From Roridomyces roridus (lineage: Eukaryota > Basidiomycota > Agaricomycetes > Agaricales > Mycenaceae): a DNA stretch of 64,000 nt. Where the stretch lies: NCBI GenBank assembly GCA_029378245.1, contig JARKIF010000002.1, positions 682,001 to 746,000 of the forward strand. Direction: 5' to 3'. Below are positions 55,094-64,000 of this stretch, one piece after another; positions within the stretch are counted from its first letter, which is position 1, and the number at the start of each line of letters is the position of its first letter. The notes beneath the pieces are model-generated. The model did not search any database, had not been told where the DNA came from, and saw nothing but the letters and a program-made list of their open reading frames with translations. The position numbers were made by a program, and so were the translations under genes.

Positions 55094-56534
55094 CTAAACG
55101 GTATCTTCCGACTTTCCTATGTAAATCACCTGTGACAATATTTGCGGAGCGTTGGAATCAGCCCCGATGGCCGCTGCCTTTCGGGGAACAGTGAACTTTG
55201 TACGAGCAACTTCAATCCCTTGGAGGTCTTGATTGGACTCGGCCGCCCTTGTTCCCAACACGAGAGCCAAAGTCGGGATTATGTTCTGAGCAAGTATCAA
55301 GAGAAGAAACTGAAAAGAAGGGGAACTTTGGCTGACCACAGCTTGTGTAGAGATTGAGATCGCGATGCTCAGGACAAAGACCGCTGGAGTTGACGCCATT
55401 GGCGCTGTTGCCAACAGTATAATCCCACAGATGCAGTAAAGGGCACCAGACTCCAGGCTGTGGAATCAGTCTCTGCTTCAGTCATCCAAATGACAACAGC
55501 TACAGCTGGAACGCACATTATTGTTCGGGCCCTAGCATAGCCCTTGTGGAATATGTTGCTCCTGGTGCCACCATCGAGGCGAGATGCCTCCCGGGTCATC
55601 CACCAGATTCGTCCAGCTAGTAGGTGGTTGATTGTCAGGCTTGGTAATCAGCGAAACAATCACGTTCACTTGCCCGTAAGGCCAGTAATAGTTATGTTTG
55701 CTACAGTCGCCAAAACAAATGTGGGTTCATAGTGTGTATCCACGTCAGCATTATTCGGAGTGGAGGATGCAAGTGTCCCTGTCACTGAATCGAATTTTTA
55801 AACGGCGAGGATAGGTAGCTTGAGAAATGTCAACTGACCGAAGACAGATATGATGAGCAACCCGGGCAATATAGTCACCGCAAACCGGGAATTCCATATC
55901 AAATAGCAACGGTACAACTGCGGTCACCCAAGTCAATTGAGAATAAGGAAATATTCAGAGGGGAAACAACTCGACCAAAAAGACATCTGTAAATAAGCTG
56001 GTGCTTCGGTTGAACAAGGTGACCAACGAATGACCTTGAACTTACTTGTTTATGCTCAAGACAATGAAGTTGGTTATGCCGAGAGTATCCAACAATCTCT
56101 CTAAACGCAGAACAACGGCAGGATCATTCGTATCGGTGCGCAGGGGAACCGCTTGCTGCAGAATCCGAAGCTGAGTAACAACTTTTGCCAGCTGCAGGAA
56201 AGCTTGGGTTGTGCCGAAAAGGAACATGACCCATATGGAAACAAGGAGGGGACGCCGCGAAGTGATTGGACGCCGCGACAGGTTGCGAATAGGGGAAATA
56301 AAAAAATGGACATAGATCCCTGAGACAAATTAGTTGAATTATCAACGAAACGAAATGTGCACATATCAATGATCATTCACCATAGAAAAACAAAACCACC
56401 TGAAATTATCAATTCAGATCCCGCGACAAGTATTTCGCGCATTAACATACACATGTTTCGGCAAGTTCAAGTTCAAGAACTTGAAGAAGCTGAGGTACGT
56501 CTTCATCATCGGAGTTGTTGACTGTGCAGTTCAT
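55094..56534 (-). CDS. Seven-pass membrane protein, copy F
   Basis: Minus-strand gene that looks intact: start MNCTVNNSDDEDVPQLL, AETC, the AxLF(F/L)YG micro-exon, IYVHFFISPIRNL, MFLFGTTQAFLQLAKVV, the LFTDVFL micro-exon, LYRCYLIWNSR, YEPTFVLATVANITITGLT, GRIWWMTREASRLDG, LESGALYCICGIILLAT, NIIPTLALVLGTRAA, and a tail ending SQVIYIGKSEDTV at 55094. The conserved intron has a GC donor at 55683. Its 5' block is at 56700-57010. Function unknown; a surface receptor or tetraspan-like role is only a guess. Confidence 0.82.
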
Positions 56535-56699
56535 TCGCAGAGGGCAGGATGGAAGAAATAACATACTCACAGATGACGGTGGTTCCTTTAAGAAGACGGC
56601 CAGCAATCATACAATCCTTTAACAACCCAGAAGTCAAGGTGGTGGTTACTCGATGTGAATTGTCAGCCTCCAGCGGGCGGGAGTTGCTCCAGGCTCGCC

Positions 56700-57010
56700 G
56701 GATCACGACTTCGATGACAACGCACTGCGGCCGAAGTTGAACAGTGGCTTTTGGGCAGTACATACCAGTGATTTCGATTTCGGGCATGCTGTGGCGAATT
56801 TGATATATCTGAGGTTGGAGAAGTTCAGCCGTGGTAGGCATGACAATAATGGGAATCGCTGAGAAGAAGACCGAGTGGGAGTGGATGGTACTTATCGAGT
56901 TTCATGAGAAGAAAGACGCTGCAAACGAAGTAAAATATCATGGGAGTGGGAGGCACCGGATCGGAGCATTGTGCCTCGGCAGCAGTCTCGGGCAAAGGAA
57001 GAACCAACTC
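56700..57010 (-). other. Conserved 5' block of 7TM-F
   Basis: The minus strand reads LPETAAEAQCSDPVPP, IFYFVCSVFLLMKLD and TAELLQPQIYQIRHS, also found 5' of copies B and E. It lies 170-480 bp upstream of the ATG. Open in one frame only in part, so upstream exons or a regulated leader are both possible. Confidence 0.4.
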
Positions 57011-57068
57011 AAGACTCCATCGACATGCATCTGCCAGGAGCGGGAGTCAGTCAGTCGATCTTGGGGAA

Positions 57069-57360
57069 AGATGGTATCCAGCTCACATGAATAGCGTGGG
57101 ATTTGGTGCATTTCGCGACGCCAGGAGATGGCCTCAGGCTGAGAGATGTACATAGCCTCACTTTCGTTCTAGGTGAAACAAGGGAGTCGTTCCCGAATCC
57201 CGAAGGGTGAAGTCCAAGATCCAAGTGCAGTCGTGGACAAGGTCTCTGGAGCGCGGGGATTCACGGTGAATACGGGGCCTCCAAGCGGCTTTTCCGAGAA
57301 ATGCGAGTCGGCGAATGATGGTAGCAAAGGGACGACTCGGAGAGCAAGTCCGAATCAGCT
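57069..57360 (+). pseudogene. Relic of the small divergent ORF beside 7TM-F
   Basis: GWYPAHMNSVGFGAF, then QDPSAVVDKVSGARGFTVNTGPP and SGFSEKCESANDGSKG match the ORF at 11553-11807 across frameshifts, pointing away from 7TM-F. Confidence 0.5.
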
Positions 57361-57452
57361 GACGGATGATCCGGATCAAGCAAGTCAACAAAGCCAAGTA
57401 CTATCCGTGGCAGTGCTCAGGACTTCAACCAAACCCTCATCTCGCCCTCCTC

Positions 57453-58604
57453 ATGCTACACTCCCCCGACGGAAATTTTTCAGCCTGGATTACGATTGAA
57501 GGGGTTGAATCCTCAGAATACCGTGTGAAAGCCTCAGAGGAACAAATGACTGTGACTTGCTGGATCGCATCCGAACTTGGCAAGGTTGTCCGAATCTCGA
57601 CAAATCGGGGGGAGAGTCTGAGGTATTATTGACCTAACTTCGCAGAACTTCTCCGTTAATTGGACGAACCACAAATACGAGGGTGTTATTAAGGCTGTGA
57701 TCAAGATGGACGGCCACAACTGTGGGGGAACGATAATGAAGAGCAACACGGCTTTCAGTGGGCTTCCCAAGTCGACAAGCTCCGCCGGGGTGGTTCAGTC
57801 GGGCAATCAGACGCTACAGGCTTTGAAACCTTTCATGTTTTCGTTGTTGGAACTCACAGGTGAGTGTGTGCATGCAGCCCGAAATATCTGGTACTTATTA
57901 TTTGTGAGATGACGACTCTGAGTTGCCGGCCGGTCCATCTGGGCATGAAAATCTAGGCATTATAGAGTTGGACATGTTTCCAATCGAAATCAAGGAGGAA
58001 AACGTGGGACCTCCCCCGGGGAGTACCGAAATCCCTAAATTGACGGTCCACGAACGCAGCATTAAAACCAGAACTACGGAACAGATTCTGTCAGCGAAAA
58101 ATGCTGAATTCGACGATGAAAACTGATGCATCCGCAGATTGGCCAATACCCAGGTGCTTCCAAAACCGGCTGTCTTCGTGTCCACCAGAATCATCGGCTC
58201 GCCTCTTGTCACATTCCGTTTCAAGTATCGACCTATGGGTATGCTGGAGACTGTGTTTTTTCTCTCTTATCCAACCTTACTTAGACGTCCTTCGAGCTAA
58301 TGGGATCGCACCGGCGTTGCAGCGCACCTCACCAACTCCTCAACGCGCGCCGACGCCGGATGAGGAACTTGCTCAAGCGGAGGAGGAGGCCAGGGATCTG
58401 CGTGTGCGTCTTCCTTTCAAGTTTCAAACACGTGTCGACGCTCAAGTTCTTGTATAGGAAAGGCTCAAAGCATCGGAAGAGAAACTCGCAAACTTGAAAA
58501 AACGGAAGCCGAATGTGAAAAGCGAGCCTGATGAGGATGTCGATTTGAAGAGGATGAAGAAGAAAGTCAAGTTGGAAGAGGTCGAAGTCATTGACCTGAC
58601 TTGA
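57453..58604 (+). CDS. DUF7918 protein D9 with SUMO-type tail
   Basis: Intact six-exon copy: MLHSPDGNFSAWITIEG, VTCWIASELGK, NFSVNWTN, KMDGHNCGG, FMFSLLELTDDDSEL, LGIIELDMFPIEI, VHERSIKTRTTEQI, FRFKYRPMDVLRANGIAP. The last exon has ERLKASEEKLANLKK (helix), VKSE, DVDLK, VKLE and the terminal VEVIDLT. The first VIDLT seen in other copies has drifted to DVDLK, leaving one clear SUMO-interacting motif. The conserved HERSKK block reads HERSIK here. All splice sites are acceptable. Confidence 0.87.
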
Positions 58605-58878
58605 GGGTGGTCCTCAGAGATTCAGAGTTTGTGGCACGGTGGTGCCGTCCGATTCCCCTGCTTTGAAAAATTCTTTTTGGCTATCCGATACTGTATACTC
58701 TGGATGAGTACATATGGGCAACCCGGGAATGGAATCTGCAATGTTTTTTTGGGACACATCTGGCCATCAGCGCGACGCGTCACGCGTCAAGGCGCGTCGC
58801 CAAATTAGGTGTTTCTATTTGTACAAGAACAAACAAACAAAACGCTTTTCTCCTCTCTGCCACCATCCACATTTCTCG

Positions 58879-61800
58879 ATGCTCCAATCCCTCGACCGCT
58901 CGTTTGGCGCGTGGATCACCATCGACGGACTCGTGACCCCTGAATACAACGTCGAAACCTCTGCGGACGGAAAGACCGTGACCTGCTGGATCGCGTCTGA
59001 GCTCGGGAAGGTGTGTGGCTCCATCGTTCCATCTTTTCAACAGATTATCCACGCGTTTTTCTTTCAGAAATTCGCGGTCCACTGGACGAATACGGGGTAT
59101 GCCGCACACGTTGAGGGCCAGGTGAAGATGGACGGTATCAGTTGCGGGGGAAAGATCACCAGTGGTTGCTCCCGTATTGCAATACGGTCGACCATTATCG
59201 CATCCCATATTGCAATAAAGGCGTACCTTGGCCGCCCAGCCAAGATAGGCCTTTATTGCATTATGGGAATGCGATGCATTATGTACGCCACCAGAAGCGA
59301 GACAGCTAGTGACGTACTAGCGGCCATCGACGCCGGACATGCCGCCTGGCAGGTTTGTTAGATCCTTTGGTATTCATCGTGCCGCGGAGGGCCGAGGTTT
59401 GCCATCACCTGTTGAAATCGGGCACAGCCTCATCCGCCCTGGCTTTCAGAAGTTCCGGTTTTCCACGGTGTGCGTCTTCCTCCAGCCCGGCCTCCAGCGG
59501 CCTCCTCTTCCTCTCCATCGGGCTCATCCCTCAGTATTCAGTCCGCCCAAGAGCCCCCCTGAGATGTAGATCTGCTTTACTGAGAATCCTCATTTTCTCG
59601 TCTATAAGCATCACGGCAATGTATCCCGTTCCCGTTCCCGCTCCGCCTGTGCATTCGGTTAGCGCAACCAGGGCATCTTGTAGCCGCTAACCTGTCCCAT
59701 TCAATGGCCGTATGCAACTGTGTAGCACATTTCCTCTCCAAGTACTCACACCTCCTCCTCAGTAACCTCCCAATATAAGTATTTACGTATCTAAATGCCT
59801 TCCAATTCAGACCATATGCACCCGGTGTTCTTGTTCTTGTAACATAAATGGCAGCTGTCAAGACTCCGACTCAATGCCGTTTGATGACTGTCCAAGATTC
59901 AGGCCTCGCACATCAGGAGCAGCCGGCTAACTATGAGTTGTAACCAAGTTGAAACTTGTTCTTGCTAAGACCTTAAGAAGTCACTGTTTTTGTTGAATTG
60001 GATGAGCCAAGCTGCAGCCTCATGCTGCAGCACCCTGGTTCCGTCATGGCATGTGCCAATGTCAATCCCGGCCCAAATCCGAGTCAATTATGTTACTTGA
60101 GCTGTTTGACAGCGCTTGAGGGTTGATCTTGCCGACTCATGCCCCGATCTTTGAAAATTCGAAGGATCGCACAACCCACAGAGCCCTTGGAGTGGGCGAA
60201 ATGGCTTCGATAAGCTTCCTTCGTATCAATGCACTCGATTCTGAATTAAATTTGTGAACGGCTGGGGCAACACATCTTTCCTCAAATGTGACGAAGAGTT
60301 GGGTTGGTTCTTCCGGTTATTTCATGGCTATGGGTTGTGTTGTGGTGGTCCATGAATGCAAATTTGATCTTTGACGAAGATACGATGCAATCGAACATTT
60401 TTGCCGGCTCAGAGATCCCGTAAGACATCTGAAACGGGTATCAAACCCACGTATTCCCCCAAAAAACTAACCGAGGAGTGCGCCACTCTGGAGTCAAACA
60501 CTCGCTGTGGCCGTTGTGCTTATGCTACAGTCTCAGGATTTTTACCACACTGAAATATCATCTAGGAGATACTCCTGACAGCTCCCTGAGTCCCTCAGAG
60601 CAATCTCAGCTCTGTGGTATGCTGTGAACTGATTTATAGTTGAACTGCAGATTTGGATAACTGTAGAAGTATTGGGGCTGCCTAATTGAGTCAAAGTCTT
60701 GCCTGGCTGCCATATACACTCAAAGGCACTCATACAAGTGCCCTCATCCAAGTAAATGTCGCAATAGAGGGAGATTTCACCGCTGAGCAGGTGGTGAGCA
60801 ATACAGCTCTGGACCGGCCTCTGGTCTCCACTTGGTCTCCACTCGGCAGTTTTCACCGTATAATGTGAATCATGTTGTCCGTTCATGGTGATATACCAGC
60901 GGCGTAACCGCGAGAAGCTCAAGTATTGATTTGATCGAGGGGTACTGTTGCTACATCAAATACATACTTTGGGCATCGGATATGCATATTCACAGTAGTC
61001 AAACAAGCTAGATAGGCATTCCGACCACTGATATGAATGCTCAAGTACTGTTATAATTGCTCGGGGTGTGGAACAGAGAAACAGAGCCCCATCAGTGAAT
61101 CTATGATGGGTTGTCTGAGGTGGTCACAAACATGCAGTAATCAAGTCATCTGTACCAATGACTACACACATATCACTACATAAAAAGACCCTGTACTCTC
61201 CAGTACAGCAGGAGGTCGCGAATGATCAAATAATGATCTGAACTGATCTGACATTTTGACAGCCAATGGGTCTGTCATCAGCCGAGCTGGCACTGTGGGC
61301 GGCGTTCAAACTGCCCCGGCTTCCCGCTTGCTGTCGCTTCGCTGGCGTACCCGAAGGGGCAGTGTCCCATAATGCAATAAGGGCAATCCTTGGCTGGGCG
61401 GCCAAGGTACGCCTTTATTGCAATGTGGGATGCAATACTGGCTGCCCGTATTGCATTAATGGTACAGCTACACCTCGAAAGATTACCTACGGACACTTGG
61501 GTTTCCCGCAAAACGGCGTGAAAGACGGGGTGTCTGACGCCAACACACTCAAGCCATTTGTGTTTTCCGGGTTGACGCTCTCAGGTGCGCCCCTCTCTTC
61601 AGCGTTCCATTAAGGGGCCAGGGCTCACTCAAGTACTTGCTTAGACGACGACGCGCTCCTCGGTGGTCCATCCTACGAACACCTCGGTTTGATAGAGCTC
61701 ACCCTACACCCGGTCCAAATCATGAGTTACAACGTACCTTGCAATGGCACGCATAATCTCTCCAACCTCAAGGTCCACGAACGGAGTAAGAAGGCAGTCA

Positions 61801-62343
61801 CGCAGCAGATAACGTGCGTACCCAGACTCTCAATGCTGGCTGTAGATCTCAACCTACACGCAGGCTGGCGGCGCCCATCATGCAGCAGACTAACTTTGTG
61901 CAAACGACGCGGCTAGGCGCAGACCTCGTTACTTTCACTTTCAAGTATCGGCCCCTGGGTACGTCCCTGCTTTCTCTGACGCGTTTTCCAACCGATCTTT
62001 CTGGTCTAGACATTCTCCAAGCCAATGGAATCGCCCCGGTTTCGTCTTGGCTCAAGCGTAAATCTTCTGACGAGGAGTCGAGCAGTAAACCAGTTCTAAG
62101 TGTGCGTGGTCTTCGCTCACTGGAGGATTCAACTCATCCATTTTCCAGGAGAAACGCAACCTTCCGTCGACCAAGAGCAAGGAGGAGAAGAAATCGCGCG
62201 TGAAGGAAGAGAAGAAGCCCCGCGTGAAGAGCGAGGACGGCGATGTGATAGACTTGACTGAGGAGCGGCCCAGCAAGAGGGTGAAGCGCGAGGGGAGTAA
62301 CAGACGCCCGTTTAACTCTGGGGAGGTCATCGATTTGACGTAG
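58879..62343 (+). pseudogene. DUF7918 copy D10, exon 2 split by the 2.3 kb element
   Basis: Starts MLQSLDRSFGAWITIDG, then VTCWIASELGK, KFAVHWTN and KMDGISCGGK. The 2,320-bp element (59157-61476) enters here, flanked by GAAAGAT on both sides. After it the gene continues in frame (ITYGHLGFPQNGVKDG, FVFSGLTLSDDDAL, VHERSKKAVTQQIT, FTFKYRPLDILQANGIAP). Its tail exon is complete: VKEE, VKSE, DVIDLT, VKRE, GEVIDLT, stop 62341-62343. Apart from the insertion no lesion was found, so the event is recent. D8 is its nearest relative. Confidence 0.88.
59157..61476 (-). mobile_element. 2,320-bp element, copy 2 (in a D10 exon)
   Basis: Reverse orientation of the element at 49938-52257, with identical length and identical translated ORFs wherever compared (for example the 126-aa and 94-aa frames). 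Begins CACCAGTGG and ends CTACACCTC. The 7-bp TSD GAAAGAT is at 59150-59156 and 61477-61483. The empty site can be inferred from D8, which reads GCGGGGGAAGGATTGCC without interruption. Confidence 0.95.
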
Positions 62344-62595
62344 TGGAAGCGGTGAGTGTCGTGCTCTCTCTCTTTATCGACTTCGGACTGACTGACGAAC
62401 CTTCAGCGTATCCTTATCGTTCTCTTGTTCTCTTTTGGCTCTTCTTGTTGGATAAAATACGACACCTCCGCTTTTCTACTGTAATCCCCAAGTATTGTAC
62501 GCTATATCGAAATTTCATGTCTCTTGCGACGCGTCGCGATGCGATGGTTACCACTTCAAGTTGGTCCGAGAAAACGTGACCGTCTCTTCTCTTTC

Positions 62596-63791
62596 ATGCT
62601 CCATTCACCCGACGGCCTATTCTCTGCATGGATCTCCATTGAAGGAGTCGCTGCGCCAGAATACGACGTCGAGACGTCCGCGGATAAGAGAACTGTCACC
62701 TGTTGGATACCGTCGCAAGTGGGCAAGGTGAGCCTGGTCTTGGCGACGCTACAGCCTACCGAGTAGTACCGACCCTCCTGGACAGAAATTCACCGTCATT
62801 TGGAAAAAATCACGGCTATAGCATGGACACTACAGGCGATATTGAACTGGACGGCAACACCTTTGGCGGAAATGTCATCCATGGCGACGCAAGGTTTCCC
62901 TACATGACAGAGAAAGGAGGAGTGACGGATGGGACGATGATTCGTCCTTTTACCTTTTCGTCCCTCGCGCTTACAGGTCAGCTCCTCTCCGTTCCTCTTC
63001 TTCCGTCTTCAATTATAATTTTGCAGACGACGACGACTTCCTTGGACGCGCCTTGCACGAAAAGCTGGGGACGATCGAGCTCTTTATATACCCTATCACA
63101 GTGACCGGGCGCTCGAAATCCACGTACCGCTCCAGCGAAAAGCTGGACAACCTCACGATCCATGAGCGCAGCAAAAAGGCCGTAACACAGCAAATCACGT
63201 CGGTGTCGTCCTCACTCTCACATTATAATATACGCGGGCAACTGACTGGAGGATGCGCAGGCTGGGTGAACCGGAGCGCTCCAAAGAAAAGCCCTGCTCC
63301 AGCATTACTATACGTCGCCGCGCTCCCGACCTGATTCGATTCTGTTTCAAATACCGTCCTCTAGGTGAGAGCGTCTGTCTGCCCGCTTCGTCCCACTCCA
63401 GCTAGACCGCTCCGAATAGACGTACTGCAAGCCAACGGAATCGCACCTGCACCCAAGAGGGATTTGGTGCCCTCTACCGGTGCTTCATCGAAGGTCCTTG
63501 GCAAGAGGAAGGCGGCCCCGCCGACTGCAGCCGAGGAGGAGGTGAAAGCCTTGCGTGTTGGTGTCCCTTCCATCGCCACTTTCACCCTCCACTCACTTCG
63601 TCCAGGAAAGAGTCAATGCACTGGAGGCGATGCTTGTGAAGGAGAAGGACTCGTCATCATCGCTCGTGAAGAAGGAGAAGAAGCCGCCGGTCAAGGTCGA
63701 AGGAGAGGTTATAGACCTGACCGAGGAGCCCCGGAGGAAGAAGAGGGTGAAGCTCGAGGGCATCTCGCCGGAGGTCATCGACTTGACATGA
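62596..63791 (+). CDS. DUF7918 protein D11 with SUMO-type tail
   Basis: Intact six-exon copy: MLHSPDGLFSAWISIEG, VTCWIPSQVGK, KFTVIWKN, ELDGNTFGG, FTFSSLALTDDDDF, LGTIELFIYPITV, IHERSKKAVTQQIT, FCFKYRPLDVLQANGIAP. The tail exon encodes ERVNALEAMLVKEKD, VKKE, VKVE, EVIDLT, VKLE and the terminal SPEVIDLT. Three SUMO-acceptor consensus sites and two SUMO-interacting motifs fall within about 60 residues. It is closest to D1 and D7 in its core (IHW/IWKN, LDGN, FCFKYRPL). No characterised activity. Confidence 0.88.
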
Positions 63792-64000
63792 CCGTTTCCT
63801 TCCTTCCATCTTGTATCCTATCGTACTCTATTCACTTATATTCATCTCTTCATCTCGGCAAGAAAAAAGCAAGGGTATCAAAGAAACGATACAGTAAGTA
63901 CATTACACTTTGCTGATTCTCCTACGTACAACGCTAGGGCGGTGACGGCTCTGGCTCAGGCGTAGGTACACCCACATCATCAACAGGCTTGAGCGCATCC
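63792..64000. other. 3' flank of D11
   Basis: No feature is supported. The last 60 bp (GGCGGTGACGGCTCTGG...) may belong to the next, minus-strand gene. Confidence 0.3.

Overview
The window is nuclear DNA of a mushroom-forming fungus, most likely an Agaricomycete. Genes are split by many 45-70 nt GT-AG introns. The recognisable families are DUF7918 proteins, a DUF6699 protein, seven-pass membrane proteins with a YRCYLIW motif, a GxxxGLG short-chain dehydrogenase (SDR), an MFS monocarboxylate-type transporter, a secreted epoxide hydrolase with an EHN domain, and a MYND finger. Family names rest on motif recognition alone; no search was run.

Layout. 0-15 kb: three plus-strand 7TM genes (A, B, C), each followed by a whole or partial SDR gene, and a convergent proline-rich/CxxC gene that is complete once and fragmentary once. 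15-24 kb: DUF7918 copy D1, a 1.9 kb TIR element, an intact MFS transporter and a dead epoxide hydrolase (EH1), both minus strand. 24-37 kb: DUF7918 copies D2-D7 on the plus strand, with a DUF6699 gene and a proline-rich gene between D2 and D3. 37-46 kb: a second dead epoxide hydrolase (EH2), the second CxxC gene, an SDR scrap and 7TM-D. This repeats the 7TM-SDR-CxxC order of the left side in inverted orientation. 46-64 kb: 7TM-E, D8, a MYND gene, 7TM-F and D9-D11.

The most striking system is the DUF7918 array: eleven loci (D1-D11), all on the plus strand. In most of them the last exon encodes a disordered lysine-rich tail that combines SUMO-acceptor consensus sites (VKxE/IKxE) with one or two VIDLT SUMO-interacting motifs, the final one at the very C-terminus. 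Intact copies keep this tail (D1, D3, D9, D11). Several others lost it by unrelated events: a 1-bp deletion, a frameshift, an LTR insertion and exon divergence. The family may act as multivalent SUMO scaffolds. That is inference from sequence.

The second theme is fresh transposition into these families. Target-site duplications (TSDs) can be read directly for about ten insertions, and several hit exons of the 7TM, SDR, epoxide hydrolase or DUF7918 genes. Two 2,320-bp copies of one element, in opposite orientations and each with its own 7-bp TSD, sit in two different DUF7918 paralogues. In each duplicated family at least one copy is broken, usually by a different element. An intact copy remains for 7TM, SDR and DUF7918; neither epoxide hydrolase copy is intact.
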